A DNA stretch of 64,000 nt from Paragonimus westermani (GCA_008508345.1 QNGE01001717.1:84425-148424); one strand, 5' to 3'; shown: positions 13,201 to 27,400, numbered from the stretch's first letter. Made by a program: numbers and translations. Notes: a model not told the origin generated them from the letters alone.

Positions 13201-16200
13201 TTCACTGGTAAGGGTTATAGACCACAGACAAGACTATTCTGATTTTTCCCACAACCAGTGATTGTATTTCTCCCTCTAACAGTTTACACAAAGTAGTTAT
13301 GCCTATTCTTTGGGTCGAAACTAAGTGATGGTTGAAACAGTCAGGGGATGAGCATCACGGCAATTCTAATACTAAGTTTGTGCTAACATTTACTATACAA
13401 ATTTCAAACAAGTCACACTTCCACAGAGCGAGAGTGATGGCTTAAGAGTTTAACTAGAGGAACATAAAAAGTGGAAATCGAGATTGTAGGATTGCGAACT
13501 AACTGGGTAGTCGCAAAGTTAAAATAGATTGTTTTTTCTAAACTGTGACGTTCAGTAGCCAAATTCTCAACAAACTGGATTATGCTTTTCCGGTTGCTTC
13601 TAAAAATCACCGAGAACGTGTCAGAAACTTTGATTCTTTGTTCTTTGCCATGACTTCCTCTCTGTGGAATTCTGAATCATTTGAGATTAATTACATAACC
13701 ACGTGTAATCATAATGTACGAAATGGTACTCCGGAAGGCATCACATGAATAGCGTCTTCTAATTGTTTTGTTCGAATTCACGAAGGGAACAAAGTGTCTC
13801 AAATTTAGTATACACTTATACATTCTATATATACATTTACTATGCGTTTATCAAAATCTGTGGACTCACGTGGTTTCGTCGACATTAGTTTTACAATATA
13901 TCGTTCAGGTAAATGGATTATCTTTACGAACAGTCATTTTCACAACAAGAAACCGTGTTACTAACGTCAACGGAGTATAATACACAGAACGAGCTAAAAC
14001 AGGTTTCTGCATCAAGTTTCACTTCAAACCTAAATAAATAAAGCGTTTTCAAGAAGTTTTCCCACTGTGAAACCCAGCAACAGAAAAGGATAAAGGGACT
14101 ATATGATGACTATAACCTACTGACTTCGGCTGATTTAGAGGCGCGATTCAAATGGAAAAACCTAAGTGATGCGAACCGTTTTCGATCATCCTACCTAAAA
14201 AGTACACTGTATGACACGCGGTCGACTACTAGGACGGCATCACGCAACCCCATGTGCGTAAGGGTACACCGTGCACACGACTTACAAACACTCCATTCAG
14301 TTGCTAATCACACAAACATGTACATAAAATATAGTTGATTCGCTTTCATGTAGACAGGGGTTGCCAATATCCATAATACCAACTACGAAGTAGGTCGCGG
14401 TGGATCAATTATAATTCATATTCAGGCATTCGTAGGTACCTCTACTTTAGAAACGCTTAGTGTAAGCTTCTAAACCAAACCCCATAGGCATCCTGCCGAA
14501 TGCATTGTTCTAAAGTATGAATCTGGCTTACTTGCTGTATTTGCCAGTACTTCATGAACATTTTTTAGACAGCTTCTTCCAGCTTTACCCTATGTACAAG
14601 CTGAGCTGCTTGCATTTTACTGCGCTGACATGCTTCAAAACGTTCATTTTACAGTGGGTGGTTTGCAGATACAGAACAATGGCATTATAATAGATTATCC
14701 TTGGTACTGCTAAAAAAACCAATTGTTGTACCTTTCAATCAAATGTTCTGGTCAACAAAAGAAAGTGATCACATTTGTCATTATGATGTGAAAACCGCAT
14801 TGATGGTTTCCTTAAATTATAGAAAACTCCAGTGATCCTGTATTACGCTTAAAGGACGCACACTAAATTCACCAGCGACCCCAGCTTGCTTCAATACAGA
14901 CTGCACTGTAATCATGGAGTTCGTGTGTGGAAACTGTGAAAGTGAATGTGTAGACAACTGCTGATAAAAAGGGACCTAAGTGACTTACATTTTTTTCAAT
15001 TAAAATAGGTTACGTTCATGACGTTAATTACAAGCGGAGTGATCCAAACGAAGTGATCAAATGATGGAGTAACAGATTGTTGGACGAATTACCGTATTGG
15101 TTGAAACGTAGTATGGTGCAATCTGGGGTTAGAAAAGACTTGAGTGCACCAAAAATCACCTGGCTACGTACGCAATAAAAAGCTAAGTGAATGCCAACAA
15201 GATTCTTGGCAAAATGAGTGCTAGTTAGACAAGTGCAATAGATAAACTCAATAATCTGGTTCAAACCTTTAAAGTTTTCTCACCCAATTTCTATAATGGA
15301 ATGAATCAAATTGAAAAATATGCACCATCTCTGACTTCATCGGTTTAAGCCATTGATTCGGACCTCTGCAACAGCGCGGTTCCCATCGTGTGCATGCTCG
15401 TAAGCTACTAGACTTCCTGATAAAACCGTTGAGCAGAAATTTTGCGTAAAGCACGGAGCACCATTACGAGGGATTTCCCACGAACGTAGATCACCCTAAG
15501 GTGTGATATAAACAATGTTTTTGCTGAGCCGATATCGCTCGTGTAAAATGTGCATACGACAAATAACTGACAGCATTGTCCATGAGTGAGAGAGTGTGGT
15601 CCATTAGTGGCATGATAAAAAATGAGTGGGTTAGATGCTCACACAATATAAGTAGGGAACGTCGATTGATTTGGAAGGTTGACACTTTCGATGCCATGGG
15701 TAAGACACAGTCATTCCGCTGTTTCAACATGTTACGTTTCCAGTGTCATACAGAAGAAACAATAATTGTTCAATTGCTTTCCGAATGCTCGGATGATGGT
15801 TATCCACAGTCAGCGCTAGAATGTGTCATGCGGAGCGGAGTACCGTTTTGTTTCTCACAAGTAAACCAAACCCAAATATCACCACATCATTGCAGTTGCT
15901 TAATTAAGCAGCTTCCAGTTAGGTCAGTGCTAAATCTCACAAACATCTCCGTACTCACGGTTCTGATGCAGCTGACAATAGTATGCTGTAAAAACCATAC
16001 TAACAGCATAAACATCCAAATTCATGATGCTGCTTACGAGGTGCCATGAATACAGCAAATATTCTAGACTGTTGACTTTATGCACACTGGAATTCTCGTT
16101 TACAATCAGACCATCAATGAGAAATCTGAAGATACTACAATGGTGTTACGGTGCTATGTGCTTCTAGTCATTCTAAACTGAGACAGAAGACAGTCAGCAA

Positions 16201-17189
16201 ACATCAAAGATGTACCAGCTACTGAAGAGTTACTAGATGACTGAAAGTTATTGATATCACAAATTTTCGGCACAGATAGCGCAGATTTGCTGGATCTTGG
16301 TGAATGTGGCGGTTTCTTCCAACATGGCTGTTTCTCGCTTATTAGATCCAGTTAATCGGAGTGGAGGAATGACACTATGGCTGAGCATTTCAAAAAATCC
16401 TTTTGATGATGAGCAGTGATAGCGAAACCGTCTTTATAATTTTACGATGGCATTAGCATTTAGCTACACAAAACTTGAGTGAGGTGACTGAATTGCTTGT
16501 GTCTCTCAAGTTGATTGGCTTTAAATGCTCGTATTAAATGATTCATAGCAAGTTTAAATGGGTGAATGCAGTTTGTTTGGCTGAAAACCGTTGGAAAATG
16601 GTTAGATTCTTTTGGAATTACTGAACAGTGAGCCGATAATTTAAATTAGTTCTTCTTAGTGTTGCTTAGCTCAGTTTGCGTTAGCCTAGATAAACCCTAA
16701 AGCCTGACTCAGTTCGATTCATCTTTCGCAATTATATGATTTTTTACGTTCAACCCTTTCTGAAAAGGAAGTTGACCGAACGTTCGTTTACGTTGCACAC
16801 CACCAACAGTGCATATCCTAGTCAGTCAGGAAGCTAACAGCTGGTTGGCGCGCCTGTAAGGCAATATTGTCACCCACTGTCGTCGGTAACATCAAGTCAG
16901 CTGAGAGTCTAACCACAAGGCATAATGCCTGGTGCCTTCGATCAAATCAACAGCGAAGTAGGATACACTAGAGGAAAACGTTATCAAAAAGATTGAAAAT
17001 TAAAAAAGGGAAGGACGGAATAAATGGAAATGGCATGGATGCAGGTCACACTTGACTGCTGCGTGATGCCATCTCGGAAAGTGTTTCTACTCAGTGATTT
17101 GAGTGATCAGGAGGACCCCAGCCAAACAGAGAACAAGTACTCAATTCACACATTGGAACAGTCACAGTTAATCTACTTCGTGACCGCGT
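7254..17189. other. Long tract without a supported gene
   Basis: I found no domain-bearing frame, RNA gene or clear repeat. The longest frame, 157 codons at 15576-16049 on the plus strand, has at most a faint resemblance to a non-LTR endonuclease N-terminus. A lone box A-like string lies at 9699-9710. Confidence 0.45.
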
Positions 17190-19480
17190 TTTTGCTTCGC
17201 AACTAGGTGGGCTCATGTGATACTCGGAATAAGAGATTTCGAATAGCCCCAGAAATCGTACTTGAAATGAAACCTCCCACGCAGGTTATCTGGAGAAGAC
17301 TTCGTACTGGTTACAGTAAGCAGTTCACATTCATGAGACCGGAAGCCGATTTTATGGATTACGTTAATATTCGAAAAAATCACAGTCTGTCACCGACTGA
17401 TCTGGTGGCACATATAAAGTCACAAACTTCAAGTTAATTGACGCATTACAGAACAAAGAACTAGGCGAATAACGTAAGGCCTAACATTGAGACTGTTCAT
17501 CCGATCCTGGTGCGGTACATTTAACGCGACGTTTGGATTGGTTCTCTGTTAGATCTTCTGCTGTGTCGAGGTTTGGAAAAGTGGTGAATCGAGTAGATTT
17601 TCACCCCAGTTCGTCTAACTTTCGGTGTTCTCATTATAGAATGGTCAGCTTCCGCGCGGATTACGTGACTCGAACATCGTACGACATTCAACGTGATTAT
17701 TCGGCGAACTGTTAGCGCATCCTGATCGTTCCGGACTATGTGTCGTTGAACGACCGTATTCGTCGCGCGATCAGTTCACTCAGTGTGCACCGATTGGCAG
17801 AGATAACGATGAGCAAGCGTAGAAAGTCTGTTGATATTTTCGTTGCAAATAAGCCACGTTTCGAAACCATAGATCAAAACAGAACGCACGCATGTATTAT
17901 TTGCCCTTCCTTTCAGTGATGAACAAGTTATTTTTAGGCCAGAAGTGAAGCAAGATGGTAAGCGTAAATGGTGTCTTTGCCATCCTCATTGACACCTCAT
18001 CGGAGATATTACAGGCTGACGAGAGAGTGCTACCGAATTGTGTGAAACTGCACACAGTCCCGAACGGATTATCTACAAGGAAGGAAGTGTAGACGGAAAT
18101 CCCTCAGTCTTGAAGCGGTATTTTACACTTTGAAGGTGTAAAGCGCATTCCCTACAAACTCACACAACTTTCTCAACATGGTCTGCATGTATTCGGCAGA
18201 GGAGCTGAGACAATTTCCTCCGCATAATTCATATCGGACAACCTAACGCCAGGATGATGGTGAACACCAAACTCATTGGACTGTTCGAGCCCACCTTCCA
18301 TAATGTCGTCCGTGACAAAATTGAAAAGGAAGAGGGAAATCGGACACCCTTTACGAGCATCACGAGGAGTGATGAACACTCGAGACAATTGTCCATAAAC
18401 ACTCACCTTACATACACATTGAGCGTACAATGGTCTCAACATATTCACAAATTTCTTCGGCAATCCCTTGTAAAGAAGACAGTTCCAGAGAGTGCAACGA
18501 ACAACTGAATCTTACACAGCCTTTAGGGCCAAAAGCCACGACCGCCGGTTGCTTGTTGAAGAACGGATGCTCCAAGATCTGTCACAAGGTAAAAATGTGA
18601 TCAACTTACTCTCGGCCGGACTGGAATTTTGCCAGCTCTTCACGCATATGATTTCCTTTTGACTTAGTGAGCCGAAGCAAAATCAGGCCACTGAGTAACT
18701 TGGACGCAGCAGACACTAAAATGACCCCGCCGCATTTTCACCCAGATTTCGGGCTCCCTTATTAAGAAGGGAACTACTGTTGGTATGCACCACGCATGAG
18801 GCACTTCTACAGTAGTTCAAACTGTGTGAAGTGGTTTCGTCAGTTGTGCAATCAACCTGTTCCCACTTGCAAAGAAGAAAAAGAAATAAGATTTGATCCA
18901 GGAGTCTTGTTACGCTTTAATAACCTGAGACCCGGGACAGCTTCTGCTTTCGACAGAGGACCATTTGGAACACAGTGGCTGACCATTCGGGTCCTGTCAT
19001 CCACGTGGTCTGGTTGAGACCAGTTGAACGGCTCCTCGAAATGTTCAGCTAACCTTTCCAGTCGGTGTGATTGGCAGATGATAGGTAAACCATCTTTTTT
19101 TGCGCATCGTCTCACTCACACCAACTCGACGGCCAGTCCAACCACGAATAAGGAGTGATGCTCTCTGCTGTTGGCAGATAAAAAGGCCCCTTCCATCTCT
19201 TCCGACTTTTCGACGAAGTGGTGCCCACGGTCTTTGTGTATGTTCTTAATCTGCTTGCGTGTAATTTCTCGTCATCATATTCTGTACCAGGTGGAATCGA
19301 GCAACGCCTGTTCATGAGGCTTGTCTATATGACAGAAATCCAATTCTGTCGCAACCAAATACCTACTTGAGAACATACCTTCCCACAAGTTTTCATGGCT
19401 GCTGCGAATAGATTGTTAGGTTCTCTCACCTTACTCTATCTGGGCAACTTGTTCATCAGTGCTTCCTTGTAAGCGTTCTT
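17190..19480 (-). mobile_element. Non-LTR retrotransposon (LINE) relic
   Basis: A decayed minus-strand non-LTR retrotransposon of the RTE/CR1-like type frequent in trematode genomes; the clade is uncertain. From high to low coordinates the expected blocks appear in order: the linker before the RT (RRCSIPPGTEYDDEK near 19300, RLERLAEHFEEPFNW near 19050), the RT palm (18173-18560), an ISDEVSMRMAK block near 17990, an IYGFETWLICNE block near 17860, and a 3' non-coding tail to about 17190. Frameshifts and stops lie between the blocks, and the upstream endonuclease domain is not readable. The 3' tail has a clear second copy at 47.67-48.6 kb on the other strand. Confidence 0.8.
18173..18560 (-). 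pseudogene. Reverse transcriptase palm fragment of the LINE
   Basis: The best preserved coding part of the relic. Minus-strand blocks: a KAV.DSV motif A remnant with an in-frame stop near 18515, LPKKFVNMLRPLYAQCVCKV, a KGCPISLFLFNFVTDDIMEG block corresponding to the usual RQGCPISPFLFNF, and NYAEEIVS near 18220, where the catalytic YADD should be. Both metal-binding aspartates of that block are glutamate here, so the enzyme would be inactive even without the stops. The 96-codon open stretch ends at 18173. Confidence 0.8.
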
Positions 19481-21785
19481 TACATTGCGCTCACTCGAGT
19501 GCTAGTGAAGTATCTTTTATAATTACTAGCGTACCTTCTCTAGGTAAACGACAAAACAACGTAGGCACGCACAACAGCATAGTCCGAGTCCAGTGTGGCG
19601 CTACATACAAATGACTACTATATGATTCAGCGGTATCCGCGACTCAGAAGCACCCGGAAGTCCCCACGTAACACAGTACCTTTTCTTGTGTTGAAGTGCA
19701 GTGCTCATGCCTCCGTCTGAGCACTGCTGTGTGAGTAATAGTGCGAATTACAATCTTACGGGTGTAACCACTTTTTCTCTAACGGCTCCCCCTTGGTCTT
19801 CTTGACATGGTTGTAACTTGAAGGACCGAACTCCTAGTCAGCCTTGCATGCCGGATCAAAACAGCACACAAAAACCGACCACCATGTCCAGGTGGCATTA
19901 TAGATCAGGTTTCCACCCATTATTCCACTAGCTTTTCATCAAGCATTGCAGAACTAGTATTACACCTGAAATACTGGGACAAAAATTCGTGTGAATGAAG
20001 TCCTTAGTATCAAGTGATCCGCACGGAAGGTACAGCATATATCAAGTTAACTTCGACTGAAAGGCGAACGATCAGGATTAATTAGACAAGTTTCAGAAAT
20101 ACATCTCACACGGCTTATTCAAAATGCTTTTGCTTACTGGTGAGTATTTAGGGATTTAGATAAACGGTTACTGTCGACTGTGAGGCGATTCAAGCAGTGG
20201 TCAAAGCAAAAATAAGGTGATTAGTATTCAAAGCCTGGTGTTGTCCAGAAAATGCGTTGCTGAATGGCCGTACTGAAAGACAGTATTGTTGCGCTCCTTT
20301 CCGACGGGAGCTGATAAAAAGTCTGAGTGAACAGAAAAATTATGACAAGCCACATACCATTGTCACTTCATTTTAAGGCAAGTCCCCTCGTATGTTTTCT
20401 TTTCTATTCACTAGCATACTACTTGTAAATTTTAGGTAGCTCGAACCATTCGTACTTCTAGCCAAATTACTCTGCCAACAGCCGAACATTTTGCAGTCCT
20501 GTACTTGGTATAAAACACTCCTATATATATATATATATGCACATTGACTGCCGAATTAAATGTTGAAGCAGGATTAATCTGCCCGGATACGCGCGTTAAC
20601 CTTCGTTTTCAAATTACTTGATAACGAACCGAATATTTGACATATCGCGAGACAATCGCAAGTGAAGTGCTGACCCGTCTGTAGGCACTCGACAAACTGA
20701 AGAATGTGATAAACAGAAATCTACTGGTTGAATGCGGTAATAGGGGTGTGGACGCTGGCATTATGAAGTGTCAGATAACTTAATACAGACTGTTTGGACG
20801 ACGCGAATTTATCAAGGATCCATGGTCAAATTATACAGCATTCATGTAAACATTTAAATAAGTGGTATACTGGTTTACGGAACACAGTCATAGTACAGTG
20901 ATCCACAAAAAATACAGTGTGAATATGTTATGCAGAAAACATCAAAACTTGGTGTTGTCACTCTATACTATGTCCAGGTAACGGAAATTGTTGCATTTAA
21001 GTTAGTTCATCTTAAGGTTTTTGTGAGAGCAAAACTGTCCTTTATAAGTACAGCCAGAAGTTTGATGGGTCTCAACAACACGTTCCACGTCCGTTTGTCG
21101 GTTATTTCCTGTGGTATTGTATGCACACAGTGTGGTTAATGCTAAACGTACCAACTTGGAATAATCGGAGTGCAGAAATAAACAAACAATATTCCATGCG
21201 AATTCCATCCATTTGACAGACCCTGAACGGAGAAGACCGAACAGACATTGATGGATCATAATGGCCGAGGCTTGTTGGGGCCACTCGATATGGCTCCAAC
21301 AGAACATACATAATTTTGATGAAGACGCCCGTTCCTCGAAGATGTGTAGTGGAGGCTCTCATGTCAATTTCAGTTACCTTACCTATGCCTGTTTCCTCTC
21401 ACTTGGCTAGAACTCCACTGGGATTATCCCCAATCTCTTCTCCGCCCAGAGTGTGCCAGTGAAGTTCACATTATTCGGAATACTCTAAAAAATATGAAGT
21501 AATGTAAGAAAAACCTGTTGAGAGTTCACACACCAAAATCGAGGCATACTAACATGAAACAGTGAGTCTCCTTTATCCAGTGCAAAATGAAAAGGCGATA
21601 TATATTGCGAGATACATGCATTTCGTTTATTCTCAACAGTTGATTACATAAAACATGCAGTTATATAGGTTTAGCACACGGCAACAAACGGTCAGTTTGA
21701 CGCGCTTCACGTGGGTGAAATCAAGGTTTACTGTCACGGTAACTAAGTTGATTGCGTCTACATCTTCTGCCAAGAGAAGGTCGGC
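19481..21785. other. No supported gene
   Basis: Apart from a TA microsatellite at 20522-20538, nothing is recognisable. Minus-strand frames at 21002-21362 contain no convincing domain. Confidence 0.45.
20522..20538. repeat. TA microsatellite
   Basis: Seventeen bases of alternating T and A. Confidence 0.85.
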
Positions 21786-22380
21786 GTGTATTGCTTGATT
21801 AACAACGCCCCGAGAAAAGCCAACAACTCAAGGCTTCAATTGCGTGATAATTTCGGCATCCGACGAGATTTGCTGAAATTCATATCAAGAACCATATGGT
21901 CAAGTCACAATCAACACTTAAGAAGCAGGTATTCATCCATTCTCCTTGCACAAGAGACCACAATATTACTGATGCAAGTCAAAAGTTCAAATCACCCAGT
22001 GATTGCACTTACCTCACAGAGGAATTGCGTTCGTTACTTTCCACCCGCAGGATTAGACTTTATTGCCCCTGTTGTTCTTTCCCTGATAAATCCCCCTTTC
22101 ACAACATCTATCTATGTAACTGTTGTTGCGGTGGACAGTACACTGGCAGAACGGACGGAAAACTGTCACACTGGAAGGTGGGCTAGTGTGACCTAAGACT
22201 CGGATTAGATCAGCACCCTCCACTGCAGAACACCTAATTGCAAAGACCATATATTTGACCCGCCACCTCATTCATGACCCTATTGTGCAATCGCAGCACT
22301 GAAATGTTGGTGTTTTCCGAGGCGTTGCTGATCCAACGTCTTGCACCGGCACTCTTTTGACAAAATGTGCTGATAAACTC
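21786..22380 (+). pseudogene. Penelope-like retroelement relic (GIY-YIG region)
   Basis: A decayed plus-strand PLE fragment. The frame starting at 21786 covers the linker between RT and endonuclease (LRDNFGIRRDLLKF, then ALTSQRNCVRYFPPAG). A frame change leads into HNIYLCNCCCGGQYTGRTDG at about 22100-22158, the GIY-YIG core with its cysteine cluster. Further on, AEHLIAKTIYLTRHLI and a FSEALLIQRL-like string in shifted frames mark the C-terminal region. At least two frameshifts and several stops make it non-functional. Upstream RT blocks are not visible, so it is probably 5'-truncated. Confidence 0.75.
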
Positions 22381-23929
22381 AGTTTCGTTGCCGTGACGGT
22401 GAAGCCGTTTACCTCATCCCGATTGCACCGATGCGACGTTCGTTTATTTGGTTGCGTTTTTCGCCATATGCTAAACCTATACAACCGGACGTTTCATTCT
22501 GTGACCATTAATTGGAAAAGATCCGGATTTTACTCAACATATCATGGCCTTAACGGCAAACATCTTCGAAGTTGTTTAACCATCTAAATGTCCTTTTTAA
22601 CTATCTTTTTAGATCACCTTCGTTCCTTTAATGTTGAATTACTTGTAGTTTGTGCACAATTTGTTTATCATGTCTAGAAGCTGAGTGCATTTCTCTAGTG
22701 CTTTCAAAATTCGAGTTTGGGTGATGAGTATGCTGATATTCTTTACAGAACAATGAGATGCAGCGTTTAATAAAACTTCTCACTAGTACGTTAAAAATAT
22801 GTGGCAGTTGACAGTTTGTCATATAGCGTGAAATTTAACTGATGAGCTCTCATGCAGAAGATAACACTGTTAAAGACTTCCCATACTCGATTTTCAAGAT
22901 GTTCGAAGGGTCTACAGAAATGACTATAACACAGTAGTTGAAGAAATTCGAGAATCGGTTGACGCAACTAAAAGAGCAAACGATTTTCGATTAAGTTTAT
23001 AACATTAAAAGTATCTTGTGCTCAGTCGGTGTCGTTTTGAAAAACCATCCATTTTAACAACAAAGACTCTCTCGATCCCGGGATGAGGGATTCTCGAAAG
23101 AGGGGTCATAGACACATTTATGAAACCTTCAGTCACTATGTGCTCTTTTGGGTAACCTTCTCTAATCCACTCTATTGTGGATCAGGGGAGGATAGTGTAA
23201 TACATCTGAATATTGCGTGGCCGTATACGGCTAATCTGGGATGTTAGAAAAAGAATCAGGTTAAAAGTAGCGATATGATAAATAATTGTTTTCCACATTT
23301 CTTTTTCTAGCCAGTACATTTGAAAGGTCACATCAAAGGCGAACCGCAAAATTTGAGAAATGAGTGGCAACATGTGACTTTCAAAGTAGACATTGGACCT
23401 TGCGAAACTGACTAAGCAGGACCAGAGGTAGTCTGGGCTTTACGTCACAGGGGTAGGGAAGAAGTTTTTGTGCAGCTATAGCGATTATATCTGGTATCTA
23501 GTCAGAGGGGTTGCGAGGACTGGACAACTTTCCTGTCGGAACACAGGATCACCGAATTGCATATTTTGTTTACAGTAGATTTGGCGGTCACTAAAATGCT
23601 TTGGCGGAATACATCACGTTGTGTGATACCAACCGTGTTCAGTCCAACAGTTCACTCAACTTCTAGGTTTTTAACGGAAATATCCAAGCAGATGTGGCAA
23701 TCAGATCACACATTTGTCAACCATGAATACTGAATGTGCGGAGTTCCGTGAACCTGGGAACCTACTCATGGGGACTTTCTAGAAAACTGACAGTCTCAGT
23801 GTCAAAAGTCATGTCATTGTTTCACTCGCCTTAGTTACTACTCAGTACAAATACACCCACCAGCTCATTCGTTTACACCGTCTGATGTCAGGTTTCAGGA
23901 GAATTCCGGATTCAAGGAAGTCTTGGAAC
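22381..23929. other. No supported feature
   Basis: Only short open frames without signatures. The first part may still be the decayed 3' tail of the preceding PLE. Confidence 0.5.
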
Positions 23930-24420
23930 TGAAAACAACTTGTACAGGTATTTCCTTCTATAATTTCATACGAACACAATCAGAACGCGGAAAATGATAG
24001 AAGCTCACGTCTTCTGTTGAATTACCAGTAACGAATTTACGATAACACCGTTTACTACGAAGAAACTAGCAGGACAAGTAGTCGGTTGGTAGGTTAAGAA
24101 GGATTACTAAGTTCATGTCATCTCCAAAATGTTTCATTCTAGTAGGCATAATCGGTTTGGGGTGGCTAATTACAACTGCCTCACCCAACGGTGCGAATGT
24201 TTTGGTAGTGTATATGAATAGGATTCCGAATGCGCAGGTTGCACCGAAAAGTGATCAGTGTTAAGAACATGTCAAATGACTGTAACCACTGGTTGTTCGC
24301 GTACTTCAATGACGCCGTCGTTCAGTGTTAAAAAGAACATGCACCTGATCGGACACGTGTCATCGTTACCTAGACCACACCAATCTGCAGTTTGGCCCTT
24401 CAACTATCTAAGACATCAGA
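23930..24420 (-). pseudogene. Penelope-like retroelement relic, 3' part
   Basis: By nucleotide alignment by eye this minus-strand segment is a diverged copy of 3470-3880. Shared blocks include accagtaac.aatttac, ggttaag...actaag, gattc.gaatg and actg...aac.actgg.tgt in the same order and spacing. The protein signature survives only in pieces (ITKHVLNT-like and a CFGILFIYT-like stretch). The plus-strand 139-codon frame at 24258-24677 overlaps it antisense and is not considered a gene. Confidence 0.65.
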
Positions 24421-27400
24421 ACAAGAGCTGTGAGAGGGGGCATTTTTTGAAAATAGTCTGTTTTCATTTGGCTGAGTTACAATCCATCGTAAAGAAAACC
24501 ATCTCCTTGTACATTTTAATTTTCTCGACTCCCTCTCATTCCACTTTGATCCGCGTCGTAACCAACTTCCGTTCTCAATTTGTGACGTTTAACCCTCATC
24601 TCCCACCCATTAAGCTTGATTCGCCTGATTTATTTTCCATCGTTGCCGCATTTAAGGTTAACTGTCATTCGGAATAACACACCCCACGCTTATGTTAATC
24701 AATCAGTAGGTATCCATTTGTCCGCTATATCAATTGGAAAAAGAAGCTATCAAAACGATACCTTCGCTGAAAATCACAAGTTCGGAAATCGTCAGTTATG
24801 TTAAGTTGGAGAAAGCAATCACTTTTTTATAGTGTCCACTGATACAACAGTGGTTAACCATTTCCTTCCGGGCATACACAGCTGATGACGGACCATACTG
24901 GAGTCTGGTGCTTTCTTTAGAGATGGACTAGTCAAGCTGTCAATGACAGTGGCTGGTGCGAAGTTTATAGTAATCAACTTTCACAAATCTCCAATCAACA
25001 GCTTAACCATCCCCATTTGGTCAAGAGAGGTCAACTGCTTCAACCTAACTGGAAACCCTGATCACAAAGTTATCAATCGGAATGAACGAAGTGGTTTCCT
25101 GTAACCGCCTATCGTCGTGATCTGTTTCATCGAATACTGTTCCTAGGACGTTGCAGTTAGATAAGACTCGTTGAACACGTTTGTTGTGTGATTGATAGAG
25201 TGGGTGGTGGCGCGTTTGATTCACAATCCTGATGGTCAGATGACATCTTTCCGTCTGAACTTGTACACTTACCGCTGACAGGCTCTGAGTCCATTGATAC
25301 CTTCCTAAGTTGGCGAACGGAAACTATTGTTTAAATGCTAATATTAGGGTAGAGCGAAAGTGATATTCGATCCACAAAACTCTTTTCTTTTCGCAGTCTC
25401 CTCGGATGAAAATTGATTTGCCCTACTCTAATAACAAATGAAACATTTGAAATAATATTCATGTCTTTGTACATCATCCATACGTGATAAAAGCTGTAGC
25501 AAACAGAGTTTATTCAGCCTAATTTTCCTGAAAAAATCCGTTATTCTCGTGTTTTTCCCTAGAGGGAACTCTCCATTAGTGCATAACCTTTATTAGACGC
25601 TGCCTGGGACGCTGGTCCTGGGTCACCTAAGACAACCATACCCACTATACATTACTACTGACTGAAAAGTGCGCATTACCGCATTGTCGTTGTTAAAACC
25701 TGCCTCAACGTATAAGTCCCCTTAAAGTGTAAATATTGTTCAAATCAAATCAGCCAAATTATTAACGGCTTGGTATCAATATATAACTAAACTGATAAGT
25801 ACTAGGCCAGCTACAGCCAAACTGAGAAAATGCGTAACCTATCAATTAACGAGGTATTTTGTTAGAAACCTTATTGGCAGTAACGACCTACTGGTTACTT
25901 CTGTGTTAAATAGAACGATTTATCTCGGTGAGATTTTCTAGCTTGTAGACTAAAGTTCTGACTAGGCTAACTCCGTACATTGCAGCTTTCTGAGGTGTGT
26001 GATTTGCAGAATTATCTTATGCTCATTAAGCGCATCACAGGTTCCCAGACATTCTGATAATCGCTAACGCTAGGTCCTCACTGATCGATCGGACCAATGG
26101 AAATCATTTGATCTTACTAATTAGCCAAAAGAACTGTCAAGCTGTAAGCTTGCCAAATTCGTCTAAGCCTGGACGCTTTGGTGACTAATTCTGTTGTTAT
26201 TAGTTTCAGCAACTGTTACTAGTTTCCATCTAAGCCACCACCGGACCGCAAACTATCTTGACCACGGTTTGAAACAGCCGCTGCTTAATTACCCGCAACC
26301 AAACAAACTTCATTGACGATTTTCTAACACACCAATAAACGTTATTTTATTTACTGAGTCGTAACTTATTATACGAGCTAATACAAGAAAACGAGTTTTG
26401 TTGATCACGCTGTTATGCTGATGGAGTGTACAACTGAATATCTGTGTAAACCAACCAGTTTAACCTTACTACTAAAAGTTTTGCGAGTATAACTTTTTTT
26501 CTGTTCCTCGCTTTGTAAACCGCAATGTACAGAATTACATTAATAAGCTTCTATGTTAACTGAAAGGATAATATATGCATGTTATTGTTTGGTTTTTCTG
26601 CGGCTGGACGACGCTTAAGCTCTCAAGCACACTTTCTGATTCAGATTCAGTTAGAAACAAAGATTTGAAAATATGCCACATCAAATAACAACCATACTCT
26701 AAATGATGGACCGTGGTGCACACTGATTCTTGATTCGAGCACGAACTACGTGGTTATCCACCACATCCTAAAGCATGTCAGTTACTCGTGACACCAGAAT
26801 TTGTCTTTTGGTTTATTCTGCTTTCATGGAATCATGACGAAACTCGTGCACAGTGAAGATCCGGAGGACTACGTTGGTTTAGGCTGCAACTCTTGAAGGT
26901 ACAACTATGTCAGAGAGGCGAATAAGAAATGGGCAGTTTGTAGCCTACACTGATGTTGAATTAGTCTGACTGCTTTGACAGTGGAAACAAAATGTGGATT
27001 GTGACCTATGAATACCAGAACAGCAGGGGATTTGAGGCAAGAGCTGGGGAATATTATCTGAAGGCAATAATGTGTACGGGTCATTGGTAGAAAAATATTT
27101 GTGGGTAACAAACGTTTTTGGTTGTCTTCAACCAAGTTATTTTAGGTAAATATTTTCGACGAAAATTATTGGATCAAATGCTCGTGGCCAAGTGTACAAA
27201 GAGGTATTATCCCAGCCCGTTTAGGAAAATGTAGTCAATATTCAAGAAAGTTTCCAGTGATAGGTAACAATGACGGTCACTTCATAGTTAACGACATTCA
27301 GGTGATCAAACATCTTTTGTTCACATATAAAATATTCACTCAATAAACTTTGACGGTTAATTTGTTCCTTTCCAAACTCTAAGTTCAAGTACGTTCCAAA

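Noticed and set aside
17207..17715. Plus-strand frames of 60-76 codons
   Set aside because: They are antisense shadows of the LINE 3' region, whose sense strand is minus.
21002..21362. Minus-strand frames with SSPFRV...CLF as an RT block
   Set aside because: Only scattered residues agree with the RQGC...LFN block, and no catalytic motif follows.
24258..24677. 139-codon plus-strand frame
   Set aside because: It overlaps the antisense of a PLE relic and has no domain signature.
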